Notes: generated from the sequence alone by a model not told the origin. A stretch of 33,256 nt of DNA from an uncultured Muribaculaceae bacterium (GCA_910586895.1 CAJUIW010000020.1:1-33256), one strand, 5' to 3'; positions 14,432 to 23,572 are shown, numbered from the stretch's first letter. Translations and numbers: made by a program.

Positions 14432-17400
14432 TTTGTGATGCTGTTAGTTGAAACGGATGTTGAGTCGGTAGCCTCTGCAGGCTTGGCTTTGCTGTCTGGC
14501 TTTTTTGAACGTCGGCGTCCCCATCTGAAGAGGTCAAGCAGCGAGTTTATCTTATGCTTGTAGACAAAGCCTACACCTGTCTGGGTTATTTCGCCCTCGA
14601 GGATGCTTTCGAATCCTACATGGCGGAACAGGCGGACGTACATTGAGCCGGAGCGGTTCAGCATATATTCAAACGCTATATCGTTGATAAGGTTCTGTGA
14701 GAAGTTTTCATCAGCATCGGCATCGGTGGAATAGTTGCCACCCACCACTATCTTAATGCGGTCATTGAACAATGTCTTTGACACACGGTAGCTGTAGCTT
14801 GTGGTGGTCGATGACGAGCCGTCGGTAGTCTTGTCATATTGGTCAATGCCAAAGCTTACATCAACGAACTTGATGTTGTTGGCCGCCCATGTGTTGATGC
14901 GCCCTTCGAGGAAGGAGAACAGCGGGTTGCCTGACAGACTGGCATTCCCTTTTGTGCCGGGACCGGTGTAGACATTGTACAGCAGCAGGTTCATGGCCTG
15001 ATTGGCACGTTGGTCCGGACTCATTGACAGAAGCTCGTTCTGTATGGTGATGTCATCGTTGGTGGAGAGGTCAAATGCCACGTTCATGTTCTGGAGCGTG
15101 CCGGATGCTGACAGGCTCACGAGGAAGTTGACAAGGCGTGAGTTCTGACCTGTCTGCGTCACGTTGGCTTTCATTTCATCCACCGCCTTTATGTTGAGGG
15201 TAGGATTGAGCATGTCGCCGTTGAACGACACGTAGCTGCCCTCGTTGAAGCTGAAGTTCTTTTCGCTCATGAGCGGCGGGGTGTATCGTACAAATCCGCT
15301 GTTGATGGTCACGCGCCCTGAAAGCCTGCCGTCGTTCATCGGGTTCAGGTTGTAGAGCAGTTCACCCATAGCCTTGATGGATGCCTTGTTCTTACCGTCA
15401 GGGGATATGTCGACGTTGATAGTCGAACCTTCGGAAATCTTGAGCTTGGCATCAAGATTCATGGCCATGCCGCTCTGTTGGATGCTGTCAGGTGCCACGG
15501 TGGTCGTGTCGCTGAACTGCACGAACTGGACCATAGTACCGGTTGACCGGCTCTGAAGTGTGGATTGCGAGGAGGTCATGACGTAGGTCACATTCGTCTC
15601 AGGAAGCAGATCGAGTGAAGCGTCGACATTGAGGAAGTTAAGATTTCCGTTGACTTTGGCGTCAAGGTCAATGAATGCCTTGCCGTAGATGTTGGCCCCG
15701 CGCGGACGTGTTGAACCTACTATCTGCATGCTTCTGGCGGCAAGTCCGAGATTGATGCCTATGTTGGTGAGATGGCGGGCGTCGACAATGCCGTTGACGC
15801 GCAGCGGATTGTCATTAAGTCCGGATATGGCGAAGTTGTTGAAATGTACAATATTGCTGTCAACCGGAATCCGCTCTTCCGAGAATTTATAGGCTGTGCC
15901 TGTCATGCCCACGCTGACAGCTGTTGAGTCAAAATCAAGATAGCCGTTGAATATCGGTTCGGCCATACTGCCTGTGATATTCATGGTGCCGTTAAGCATA
16001 CCTCTAAGCTGAGCTACATCCTTAGGCAGGAATGGGTTGACCACACGGAGCGGGAAATGAATCATGTTGAAGTCAAGCAGGAAAGGAGAGCTTGATGTGG
16101 AATCATTAAGCGCGCCCTGGGCCGTGATAACCTTAACGCTGTCCACCAATAGAGCTACATCGGCTCGCAACGCACCTGACTTGTCGTTGGCCACGTCAAG
16201 GTCAAGACGGAATGTGCCTACACGATCGCGTCCGTAATAGAGCTGATCGACATCCACATATCCGTTGCCGGTTATTCCGGCGTGGTTCCAGCGGAAGCGC
16301 AGGTCAGCGCCTACATCGCCTTTCAGCGGCGGCGCGAAGGGTGATATGTTGATCCAGTCCTGAAGATGTATGTCAGACAGTTGTACCACGACATCCTCCT
16401 GATGGCGGTGGGCGGTAGAGTCCATGGCGGCATTCGGGTCATGCTCGGTGAATATCTTGAGGAAGCTCTTGTCGTTGGATAGGGCGAGGTTGGCGTCAAG
16501 ATGCTTGTCGACGAAGTTGAACTGGATGCTGTTATCCTTGTTTACAGTCCACTGTTTGTAACCGATTACCGGTTTGTAAGGCACCATGCGCAGATTGACA
16601 ATCGAATCGGTGAACGCTGCGCTGAAGCCGAGCGAGTAGCCCTGCTCGTTCTTGATATTCATCTGTTTCACCATTACGGCAGCCTTGTCATCGGCTATGT
16701 AGCCGTTGAGGTTCACATGGGCGAAATCGTCGAGTGTACCCGGCAGATTGTCCATTGCTGCGGAATAGACAAGGAATTTGGAATGTTGGTTGGCGTCAAA
16801 TTTCAGACTGTTGATAAGAGTCTTGCCGGTGCGGAAATTATTGACGGATGCCGACAGATGCATCAACGAGTCATTGTGTGCTGTGATATTGACCCGGTCG
16901 AAGCTTATATCTGATGCGCTGAGATATTTGGCGAGCAGGTTTGACTGTCCGGCGCTGACGTTGAGGTCCATCTGTGGCACATGCGCCTGCAGAGCGCGCA
17001 CGTCAAGCGATTTCGCCTCGATCTGTTTTTGTATGAAGGGCATAAGATCGCTCACCTGCTTCATAAGCGGGCGGAGCCCGGAATAGGCTTGTGCGGCGGC
17101 GTTCATATCGCCGGTCGACAGTGATATGAAAGTCAGTGAGTCAGAGGCATTGAATGTGCCGGCTACGTCAGGAGCTGTGAGCCTCTGCTGCCCCATCACC
17201 CAGTTGAGGTCACGGATATTTAGCCGGGCATCGATAGCCTCGGTGCGGGGCGAGTAGGAGCCATCGGAAGTCAGTAACAAGGCTCCTCTCAGCGGGTCCT
17301 TGCTGAAGCCGAGCGATTTGAGGTCAAGGTCGCGAATGTCGCCCGACAGATTCCATGTATATTCATCAGGTTTTATCGAGGCGGTGAAGTCGGCGCTCAG

Positions 17401-19242
17401 GTCGGCTCCGGGATTCTTTGAATCGATATTACCGGTAGCTTCGCCGTTGCTCAGATGTGCATTCAGCAAAATGTCGGAATATGTGACGGTATTGTAGACT
17501 ATCTGGTCAACCGCGATATGGGTATCGATAGCTGTGCGGGACGACATTGGATTGTAGCCATGTCCTTTGGCCGATATATTGGCGGTGACGGAGCCAACGC
17601 CGAGGGAGGGCATGAATGAACCTACCGGGAAGTTGGATGTGCGGAGTGTGGCGTCATACCCTTCGGCACGGCTGTTCCACCGGCCGTCAAGAGCCATGCG
17701 GCCATCTCCTGTGGTGAGTGCCACTTTGCCGTCAATCAATCCGGGACGATAGTTGATGCGTCCGTTGATGGCTGTAGGCGGGATATGGAACTGCTTTGAG
17801 AATGCGGCTCCGAGAAGTGAGGGGGTGAGCACATTGACATTGTTCAGACGCCCCTTTATATCTACCTGCCCGTTCATGCGGTTGAAGTCAGTAGGGTTGG
17901 CTATCTGTCCGGAGGCTTCCATTGACAGAAGCGCAGGCCAGTCGATAAGTATGCGGCGCACATCGATATTCCCGGCAGTGCCATTGATATCGGCATTGAC
18001 GGTTATGTCGCGGCGAGGCATGCCGCGTAGCATCCGCGTCATTGACGGCATGGCGGTAGTTACGTCATTAAGCGATATTTTTCCGTCGGCTGTAAGTCCG
18101 AGGGGCACTGAGGGATCAGAAATTACATCGCCCATACCCATATCGGCATCGAACAGGAGGCGGGAATTGCCTACACCGATGTTGAATCCACGGGCGTGCA
18201 TCATGGTCGAATCCATGGCGAAGTGTCCGGCAGCATCAAATGACAATCCGCACCTTTCTGTCCCTGAGAGATGTCTCAGCGGAACGGTTATGGCAGTTCC
18301 GCGATTGAAAAGCGAATCTACTGCAAGCTGTACATTGCGTACCTGTAGGTAATTGAAGTCAAGCCCGGACTGAGGTTTCGCCCCGGCCATACCATAGGTG
18401 AGTTCTGAAGCGGTCATACGCACGGAGTCGGCACGTACGGTCCATGGCGCGGAAACGGTAGCTGTTGCAGTAATCGAGTCCTCTTTCGCAGGATGTTGCT
18501 TCAGGTATTGTGCCGACGGAGTGAAGTAGGCGGCTGTGATGGAATCGACCTTCAGATATCGTGCGGTGATATTCTGTGTTGACATATCCACAATTCCGTC
18601 CGACAGGCTTGCCGATGGAATGAAGGTGGACAGTGTGTCGATGGTGGGAAGCATGGTCATGCGGAAGCGGACATTGCGCAGCTGGATGTCGCCTGCCTTT
18701 ATGAACAGAGGGGTGCTCTGTGCGGTGTCGTTTTTTTCGGGGGTGACGGTGTCCTTGATTGCTAAGAAAATGTCGGCGCCGTCAAGCATGGCTCGTGCCA
18801 CTTCGATACGGCTGTTCTTCAACTGCATGTCAGCTGAAGGGGCGTTGAAGCGGTCAACTTTTGCTGTGAGATACATGGCTGAATCGGGAGTGCCCAACCG
18901 ATATATCACGTTGCTGAGTTCGGTGCCTCCGGCACGAATCTCACCATGCAGAAGCGGGAGAAGTTTTACGTCAATTCCGGCTTTGTCTACCGCTACCATC
19001 GGGTCAGAAGCAGGGAATCCCGCTTCGACTACCTTGACCCCGTTGAGCTCTACCCGAAGCGGAAACTTTATGCGCAGGTACCGGACACTGATATCCATAC
19101 CGGTCGACTTCTTGACCTCGCGCAATGCGATATCTTTGGCAAAGTCTTGTACGGCAGGTATATAAAGTGCAAACGGTAGAGCCACGACCAGAGCTATGAT
19201 CACGGCAACGGTTATGAGAAATATTTTGACGAAACGGCGCAT
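14428..19242 (-). CDS. tamB: TamB-like inner-membrane-anchored translocation/assembly protein
   Basis: This very large AsmA/TamB-type protein (1604 residues) has one N-terminal anchor (FLITVAVIIALVVALPFALYI, about 8-28). It is followed by a long periplasmic beta-rich region with repeated short strands and NG/DG turns, as expected for a hydrophobic beta-taco groove. The C-terminal TamB (DUF490) domain is recognisable around SGRVTINSGFVRYTPP, NFSFNEGSYVSFNGDMLNPT, LSGNPLFSFLEGRINTWAA and YKHKINSLLDLFRWGRRR. TamB proteins link the inner membrane to the Omp85 partner and are implicated in protein assembly and in phospholipid transport to the outer membrane. The tail after the last barrel-contacting segment is Ser/Thr/Lys-rich. 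The stop overlaps the tamL start. lptD lies 108 bp upstream. Confidence 0.9.
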   Translation of the reverse strand: MRRFVKIFLITVAVIIALVVALPFALYIPAVQDFAKDIALREVKKSTGMDISVRYLRIKFPLRVELNGVKVVEAGFPASDPMVAVDKAGIDVKLLPLLHGEIRAGGTELSNVIYRLGTPDSAMYLTAKVDRFNAPSADMQLKNSRIEVARAMLDGADIFLAIKDTVTPEKNDTAQSTPLFIKAGDIQLRNVRFRMTMLPTIDTLSTFIPSASLSDGIVDMSTQNITARYLKVDSITAAYFTPSAQYLKQHPAKEDSITATATVSAPWTVRADSVRMTASELTYGMAGAKPQSGLDFNYLQVRNVQLAVDSLFNRGTAITVPLRHLSGTERCGLSFDAAGHFAMDSTMMHARGFNIGVGNSRLLFDADMGMGDVISDPSVPLGLTADGKISLNDVTTAMPSMTRMLRGMPRRDITVNADINGTAGNIDVRRILIDWPALLSMEASGQIANPTDFNRMNGQVDIKGRLNNVNVLTPSLLGAAFSKQFHIPPTAINGRINYRPGLIDGKVALTTGDGRMALDGRWNSRAEGYDATLRTSNFPVGSFMPSLGVGSVTANISAKGHGYNPMSSRTAIDTHIAVDQIVYNTVTYSDILLNAHLSNGEATGNIDSKNPGADLSADFTASIKPDEYTWNLSGDIRDLDLKSLGFSKDPLRGALLLTSDGSYSPRTEAIDARLNIRDLNWVMGQQRLTAPDVAGTFNASDSLTFISLSTGDMNAAAQAYSGLRPLMKQVSDLMPFIQKQIEAKSLDVRALQAHVPQMDLNVSAGQSNLLAKYLSASDISFDRVNITAHNDSLMHLSASVNNFRTGKTLINSLKFDANQHSKFLVYSAAMDNLPGTLDDFAHVNLNGYIADDKAAVMVKQMNIKNEQGYSLGFSAAFTDSIVNLRMVPYKPVIGYKQWTVNKDNSIQFNFVDKHLDANLALSNDKSFLKIFTEHDPNAAMDSTAHRHQEDVVVQLSDIHLQDWINISPFAPPLKGDVGADLRFRWNHAGITGNGYVDVDQLYYGRDRVGTFRLDLDVANDKSGALRADVALLVDSVKVITAQGALNDSTSSSPFLLDFNMIHFPLRVVNPFLPKDVAQLRGMLNGTMNITGSMAEPIFNGYLDFDSTAVSVGMTGTAYKFSEERIPVDSNIVHFNNFAISGLNDNPLRVNGIVDARHLTNIGINLGLAARSMQIVGSTRPRGANIYGKAFIDLDAKVNGNLNFLNVDASLDLLPETNVTYVMTSSQSTLQSRSTGTMVQFVQFSDTTTVAPDSIQQSGMAMNLDAKLKISEGSTINVDISPDGKNKASIKAMGELLYNLNPMNDGRLSGRVTINSGFVRYTPPLMSEKNFSFNEGSYVSFNGDMLNPTLNIKAVDEMKANVTQTGQNSRLVNFLVSLSASGTLQNMNVAFDLSTNDDITIQNELLSMSPDQRANQAMNLLLYNVYTGPGTKGNASLSGNPLFSFLEGRINTWAANNIKFVDVSFGIDQYDKTTDGSSSTTTSYSYRVSKTLFNDRIKIVVGGNYSTDADADENFSQNLINDIAFEYMLNRSGSMYVRLFRHVGFESILEGEITQTGVGFVYKHKINSLLDLFRWGRRRSKKPDSKAKPAEATDSTSVSTNSITK

Positions 19243-19270
19243 AACGTAAAGAACTCTATGATGAATTAAT

Positions 19271-19302
19271 CGCGTAAATAGTTTATCTACTATTAAAACG
19301 CG
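19271..19302. repeat. Imperfect palindrome between lptD and tamB
   Basis: CGCGT (19271-19275) and AATAGT (19277-19282) on one arm match ACTATT (19289-19294) and ACGCG (19298-19302) on the other, around a 6-nt loop with small unpaired gaps. There is no T-tract, so it could be an operator or an mRNA hairpin that sets the lptD/tamB ratio. Confidence 0.4.
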
Positions 19303-19350
19303 TTAACACTCTCTTTGTTTACCCGTTTCAGGTTGAATGTCGGTTATGAA

Positions 19351-22230
19351 TCAGTACCAGGTTATGCCGTTGGATAGTGAAGAGCGTTTGTCATATTTCA
19401 AGTCGCTCAGCATGGACGAATTGACTGAGATATGGAAGCTGTAGCTCTTGTAGGGGCCAATGGGGACAAAGCTTGCACGCATGGAGAAGCAATGAAGGTC
19501 ACGGGTGATATTGCAGTTCATATAGGCAAGCTTGTGAGTGTCAAAGTTGTAACTTGCCGTGAAGTTGAATGCCCAGTTCTGGGTAGGACGTATGTTGCCT
19601 GACAGGCTCAGATTCTGCGTGATCTTGCCGTCATACTCCATTTTCTGTTTGTTGAACGCGCCGTAAGCATATCCTACGGAATAGTTCATGGTCAGGCTCC
19701 ACGGCACGGACCATTTCATATATCCGTCAGGACCTAAGGACGTTTCTTCATCATCTTTCTTATCGCGCTCGGCTCCTGACTCTTCACGCCGTCGGTTGAA
19801 GTTGTCAAGAGCTTCATCGTTAGGATTGCTGTTGTTGGCAGTGGCATCCTTGTTCTTGTCCTTTTTCTTAAATGTATCGTTGTTAATCGTGTAGCTGAAT
19901 GATGTGCCGGTGCTTGACAGTTTGCCAAGGCCTTTACCTGCTTTCCATCGGGGAATGTTGACGCGCACCGGATTGCCGGCCGAGTTGAGCTGGTAGGTGT
20001 ACACATCCCATGTCGCCGAGAGGTTGAGGTTGAAGTTCTTGACCAGACGCAGCATTATGGAGGTGTTGATGTTACTCCAGTTGAGTGAGTCGGCCGCGAA
20101 GTTATAGCTTTGACCTATGGTGAAATTCTCTATAAGCGATACTTTCTTCTCCCCGATGCTGTCGTTTGTCTTTACCTTCATCTCAAGGTTGTTGGCCAGC
20201 GACACGCTCACTATGCCGGAGCGTCCGGTGCCAGGAACACCGTACAGGCTGTTGGGGAACATGGAGTACTGACGTTCCACCATATTGCCTTGGGCATCAG
20301 GATAGAGATATGTACCGTAATAGCCAAAGAATTTTGAACCGAAGTCAGGCGCTCCGCTGAATGATACGGTAGGAGTGAGCACGTGGCGTATCATCTTCAC
20401 CTTGTCGCCAAATATTTTCAGCGGTTTCCAGAATCCGTAGATCTTGGTGTCGAGTGACAGGGCTGCGTTAAAATCCCATACGTTGTAGAAGCTGTAGCTT
20501 GTATCGCATATCTCCATCGAGGCGTTAGGATCCCACTGACGGCGCACTTTCGAGGTGTACATTCGGTCCGTCAGGTTGATTGACGGAGTCAGGTTGAGGA
20601 CATTGAACAGATTGAATGTGGCTGATATCGGCACTGAGTGACGCATGCCGTTGCGCCAGTCCTTGATAAGACTTTTCTTGAAGAATACATTCTGCTTGGC
20701 TGTCAGTGAATTGCTGAACTGACCTGAGTAGCTTATCTTGATTTTTTCATACCAGCGGTCAGCCCCTACGGCACGGCGGCGTTTGAAGGGGTAGATCTGC
20801 GACATGGTGATGTTCAGGTTCGGCAGCGATACCGCCAGTGTGGAGTCCTGGGTGCGCTGAGAGATGTTGGCGCTTGCACTGAAACTCCATTTTGAGCCCG
20901 GCGGACGGTATGTAAGGTTGACGGTAGAGCTTTTGGTGTTCTCCGTGAACGAATTGCTGTAATAACTGTTGAGGTCGTTGCGTGAGTAACCTGATGTGGT
21001 GAAGTTGACCGAGGCCGAGAAGTTGAGTATCGGATTGGCCTTGGTGTCCTGAGTGTGGCTCCAGAGTACCTGGAAGTTTGTCTGCTTCGAATAGTCGGGG
21101 GCACCTTTGTCGCCAAGTATGGTTTTCAGGTAGCTTATGTTGAACGAGCCGCTGTAGCGGTAACGCTTCACGTAGCCTGACTGTGCCTGCAGCCCCCAGG
21201 AGCCTTTGGTATATATCTCACCGGTCAGAGCAAGGTCGATATTGTCGTTTATGGCGAAATAGTAACCACCTCCGCTCAGATAGAATCCACGGTTGTAGTC
21301 ATCGCCGAATGACGGCACAATGATACCTGAAGCATATTTTTCACTGAACGGGAAGTAGCCGAACGGTACGGCCAGCGGTAGTGGCAGGCCGGCAAGCACC
21401 ATGTAGGCCGGGCCTGTGACAACATTTTTCTTCGGAGTCACTTTGGCTCGGGTGAGCTGGAACCCGAAGTGGGGATGGTCATGATTGTCACATGTGGTGT
21501 AGAAGGCATCCTGCATATAGATTGTGCTGTCGTTCACCTTCTTGGATATTCCTCCGGTTATGTAGCCCTCACCCTGTTCGGTTATGACGTCGGTTATTAT
21601 ACCTTTGCCTGTCTTGAAGTTATACTCCATGGTCTTTGACTCGTAGGCAGTGCCTTTGTCGTCAAATACGGGGTTGCCTTGCAACTCACCTACAGAGTCA
21701 GGGACACCTACGGCATATACCGTGCTGGAGTCCATGTTCATTTCTATTTTGGCCGCATCGAGCTTGATATCGCCGTATGTTACCTTGCTTTCGCCGTAAA
21801 GATATGCGTTGTTTTGGCCGATGATGACCATAGAGTCGCGGGCGGATATGTCAACCACATTGTCCAGGTCAGATTTCACACGCGATATGCGGCGCCCGGT
21901 GGGCTTTTTCTCTGTGGAATCCTCGTCGTTGAGGCTTACACGCTGACGCTGCTGTGCCGAAAGGCGAAGGCTGTCGCGCCGGGCTTCGTTGGCGCTGTCA
22001 CGTGCCGCCTGTGCGGCCGCGTAACGCTCACGGCTGCGTCGCATCATCTCAGTACGCTGTTTATGTCTTTCCTGCGGAGTCATCACAGTGGTGTCAACGT
22101 CGGCGCTGACAGAGTCGATGGCGCCCGTCACAAGGGGCTGACTTGGTGCGACGTCCGGACGGGAAGCTGTGGCAGTGAGCGCTAACAGCGTGATAATGAT
22201 GGATATTATATATAGTTGAGTGTGCCTCAA
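19351..22230 (-). CDS. lptD: LptD, outer-membrane LPS insertion protein
   Basis: LptD is the barrel that inserts LPS into the outer leaflet. About 959 residues from the proposed TTG start give a clean signal peptide (LYIISIIITLLALTATAS). The OstA-like jellyroll follows (VVDISARDSMVIIGQNNAYL, ESKVTYGDIKLDAAKIEMNM, KTMEYNFKTGKGIITDV), then ITGGISKKVNDSTIYMQDAF and a long barrel rich in alternating aromatic strands, ending SLSNGITWY. Cysteines in FYTTCDNHDH and YMNCNITRDLHCF could form disulfides. The in-frame ATG at 22290 is the alternative start, but it lies upstream of the predicted RNA start (-7 box 22258-22265) and would give two hydrophobic stretches. The gene heads the lptD-tamB-tamL block. 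Confidence 0.88.
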   Translation of the reverse strand: MRHTQLYIISIIITLLALTATASRPDVAPSQPLVTGAIDSVSADVDTTVMTPQERHKQRTEMMRRSRERYAAAQAARDSANEARRDSLRLSAQQRQRVSLNDEDSTEKKPTGRRISRVKSDLDNVVDISARDSMVIIGQNNAYLYGESKVTYGDIKLDAAKIEMNMDSSTVYAVGVPDSVGELQGNPVFDDKGTAYESKTMEYNFKTGKGIITDVITEQGEGYITGGISKKVNDSTIYMQDAFYTTCDNHDHPHFGFQLTRAKVTPKKNVVTGPAYMVLAGLPLPLAVPFGYFPFSEKYASGIIVPSFGDDYNRGFYLSGGGYYFAINDNIDLALTGEIYTKGSWGLQAQSGYVKRYRYSGSFNISYLKTILGDKGAPDYSKQTNFQVLWSHTQDTKANPILNFSASVNFTTSGYSRNDLNSYYSNSFTENTKSSTVNLTYRPPGSKWSFSASANISQRTQDSTLAVSLPNLNITMSQIYPFKRRRAVGADRWYEKIKISYSGQFSNSLTAKQNVFFKKSLIKDWRNGMRHSVPISATFNLFNVLNLTPSINLTDRMYTSKVRRQWDPNASMEICDTSYSFYNVWDFNAALSLDTKIYGFWKPLKIFGDKVKMIRHVLTPTVSFSGAPDFGSKFFGYYGTYLYPDAQGNMVERQYSMFPNSLYGVPGTGRSGIVSVSLANNLEMKVKTNDSIGEKKVSLIENFTIGQSYNFAADSLNWSNINTSIMLRLVKNFNLNLSATWDVYTYQLNSAGNPVRVNIPRWKAGKGLGKLSSTGTSFSYTINNDTFKKKDKNKDATANNSNPNDEALDNFNRRREESGAERDKKDDEETSLGPDGYMKWSVPWSLTMNYSVGYAYGAFNKQKMEYDGKITQNLSLSGNIRPTQNWAFNFTASYNFDTHKLAYMNCNITRDLHCFSMRASFVPIGPYKSYSFHISVNSSMLSDLKYDKRSSLSNGITWY

Positions 22231-22257
22231 ATCTTGTTGGGTTGTGATAATTCCGTG

Positions 22258-22265
22258 CAAAGATA
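22258..22265 (-). promoter_or_regulatory. Probable -7 box of lptD
   Basis: TATCTTTG on the minus strand fits TAnnTTTG. RNA would begin near 22251, about 21 nt before the proposed TTG start at 22230. It is divergent from the amidase promoter 85 bp away. Confidence 0.4.
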
Positions 22266-22350
22266 GCAAAACGGCGTGTATCCATAGCATTTGCAAGCAT
22301 TTTTTAACTCAAAAGTGCGGATTGGTCCGTTGATGCTCTTCGCCGGAATG

Positions 22351-22358
22351 TACCTTTG
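22351..22358 (+). promoter_or_regulatory. Probable -7 box of the amidase cassette
   Basis: TACCTTTG fits TAnnTTTG. RNA would begin near 22365, giving a leader of about 23 nt to the ATG at 22388. No convincing -33 TTTG is seen. Confidence 0.4.
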
Positions 22359-22387
22359 CGCTGTTTCTAATCTTAATCTAACAGGCT

Positions 22388-22846
22388 ATGAGAATTATTG
22401 ATGAAGTGATTGTGCATTGTACGGCTACACCTGAGGGGCGTGATTTTACGGTAGAGCAGATTGATAATGTGCATAAGGCACGAGGTTTCCGCAAGATAGG
22501 CTACCACTATGTGGTGTATCGTGACGGGTCGGTTCACCGGGGAAGGACTGTGGCGGAGATTGGCGCACATACGTCAGGGGCTAACCGTAGATCAATAGGG
22601 GTGTGTTATGTCGGGGGACTATCTGCTGACGGAAAAAGGTGTGTCGATACGCGTACGCCGGCTCAACGAGAGGCTCTATTGCGATTGCTCAAGGAGCTTA
22701 AGGCTGAGTATCCATTGATAAAATCGATTGTGGGGCATCGTGATAAGTCGCCTGACCGGAATGGGGACGGACGTATCACTCCTGATGAATACATCAAGGC
22801 GTGTCCGTGTTTTGATGCCAGTGCTGAATACAAGTCGCTGCTATGA
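22388..22846 (+). CDS. N-acetylmuramoyl-L-alanine amidase, T7-lysozyme type
   Basis: This zinc amidase of 152 residues cleaves the bond between MurNAc and the L-Ala of the peptidoglycan stem. The Amidase_2 fold shows IVHCTATPEG with zinc ligand His10, YHYVVYRDGSVHRGR (39-53), SIGVCYVGG and VGHRDKSP with ligand His117. KACPCFDA holds the third ligand Cys139 and Lys137, equivalent to the T7 lysozyme catalytic Lys. Between His117 and Cys139 sits a perfect EF-hand-type loop DRNGDGRITPDE (123-134). No signal peptide is seen, as in phage endolysins that rely on a holin or other exit route. Its TGA overlaps the next gene's ATG. Such amidases are common in Bacteroidales prophages and beside capsule loci. 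Confidence 0.88.
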   Translation: MRIIDEVIVHCTATPEGRDFTVEQIDNVHKARGFRKIGYHYVVYRDGSVHRGRTVAEIGAHTSGANRRSIGVCYVGGLSADGKRCVDTRTPAQREALLRLLKELKAEYPLIKSIVGHRDKSPDRNGDGRITPDEYIKACPCFDASAEYKSLL

Positions 22847-23331
22847 AGCGCCTGCTGTATGGAGCTATAGGTTGTGCCGCCGGCTTTGTGGTGGGGTTGG
22901 CGGCCTCCGGCTCGCCGGAATGCGGGAGCGGTGATGCGGTGGAGGTGACCACTGTATATGATACGGTAACGGTGCGTCAGACTCGGGTGCGCGATTCTGT
23001 TGTGGTGAGGTATCGTGTGGCAAGATTCCCTGTAGTGGATGATGGAGGCGGCGTGCATACAGGGGATAGTGGCAAGGCTGATACTGTTGCGGTAAGTATT
23101 CCCATAGTGCAGAAGCATTATTCCGATACGGGTTTCGAAGCATGGGTGAGCGGGTGGAATGTTAATATTGACTCTCTGAATATCAGGCGCCGTACAGATG
23201 TTATTAACATTGCCCGTTCTTCATCTCGTAGCAGCTGGGGATTGGGTGTATCCGTGGGTGTGGGATGGACCGGACGCGGAGTAAGCCCGTATGTAGGCGT
23301 AGGGATTGTGTGGACCCCCATATGGTTTTGA
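22843..23331 (+). CDS. Small membrane-anchored protein, phage DUF6808-like
   Basis: This 162-residue protein has an N-terminal hydrophobic segment (LLYGAIGCAAGFVVGLAASG, 4-23) that should anchor it in the inner membrane with the rest periplasmic. The middle has a TVYDTVTVRQTRVRDSVVV segment of alternating pattern. KHYSDTGFEAWVSGWNVNID resembles the DUF6808 family found in Bacteroidales phages and next to their amidases. The C-terminus is Gly/Val-rich (GLGVSVGVGWTGRGVSPYVG), like short beta-hairpins. The family match is by eye. Its function is unknown; position right after an endolysin-like amidase, in an ATGA overlap, suggests a spanin-like or lysis-accessory role. Confidence 0.6.
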   Translation: MKRLLYGAIGCAAGFVVGLAASGSPECGSGDAVEVTTVYDTVTVRQTRVRDSVVVRYRVARFPVVDDGGGVHTGDSGKADTVAVSIPIVQKHYSDTGFEAWVSGWNVNIDSLNIRRRTDVINIARSSSRSSWGLGVSVGVGWTGRGVSPYVGVGIVWTPIWF

Positions 23332-23365
23332 CCGTTTATTCAGTATCTCCTTGCAAGGAAATGCT

Positions 23366-23389
23366 GCAATCCGATACGGATGCTTTTTT
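23366..23389 (+). terminator. Intrinsic terminator after the amidase cassette
   Basis: GCAATCCG (23366-23373) and CGGATGC (23377-23383) pair around ATA with one bulged A and are followed by six T (23384-23389). It separates the two-gene cassette from the exopolysaccharide promoter. Confidence 0.65.
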
Positions 23390-23440
23390 GATGATTTTTA
23401 GTGATGAAGAATCTTAAATGCTGATATATGATGGATTATT

Positions 23441-23473
23441 TTTATGATATGTGATTAAAAAATGCTATTTTTG
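23441..23473 (+). promoter_or_regulatory. Promoter of the exopolysaccharide module
   Basis: TATTTTTG (23466-23473) fits TAnnTTTG, with TTTA (23441-23444) 21 nt upstream as a near-match to the -33 TTTG. RNA would begin near 23480, leaving a leader of about 105 nt before the ATG at 23585. Confidence 0.5.
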
Positions 23474-23556
23474 CAGCCGGATCGTATTCTCTTTTGAATG
23501 TTTAGTACTTATTTCATTCCGAGGGGAGAGGGGAATAAATTTATTTAATATCGAAT

Positions 23557-23572
23557 TTCTCATATCTGAGAA
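23557..23572 (+). promoter_or_regulatory. Leader hairpin before the Wza-like gene
   Basis: TTCTCA (23557-23562) and TGAGAA (23567-23572) form a 6-bp stem with a 4-nt loop, extendable past a bulge. It ends 12 nt before the start codon and could affect initiation of the first exopolysaccharide gene. Confidence 0.35.

Noticed and set aside
18536..19165. 209-codon plus-strand frame opposite tamB
   Set aside because: Antisense to tamB, Ser/Arg-rich composition, no recognisable domain, no promoter or start signal.
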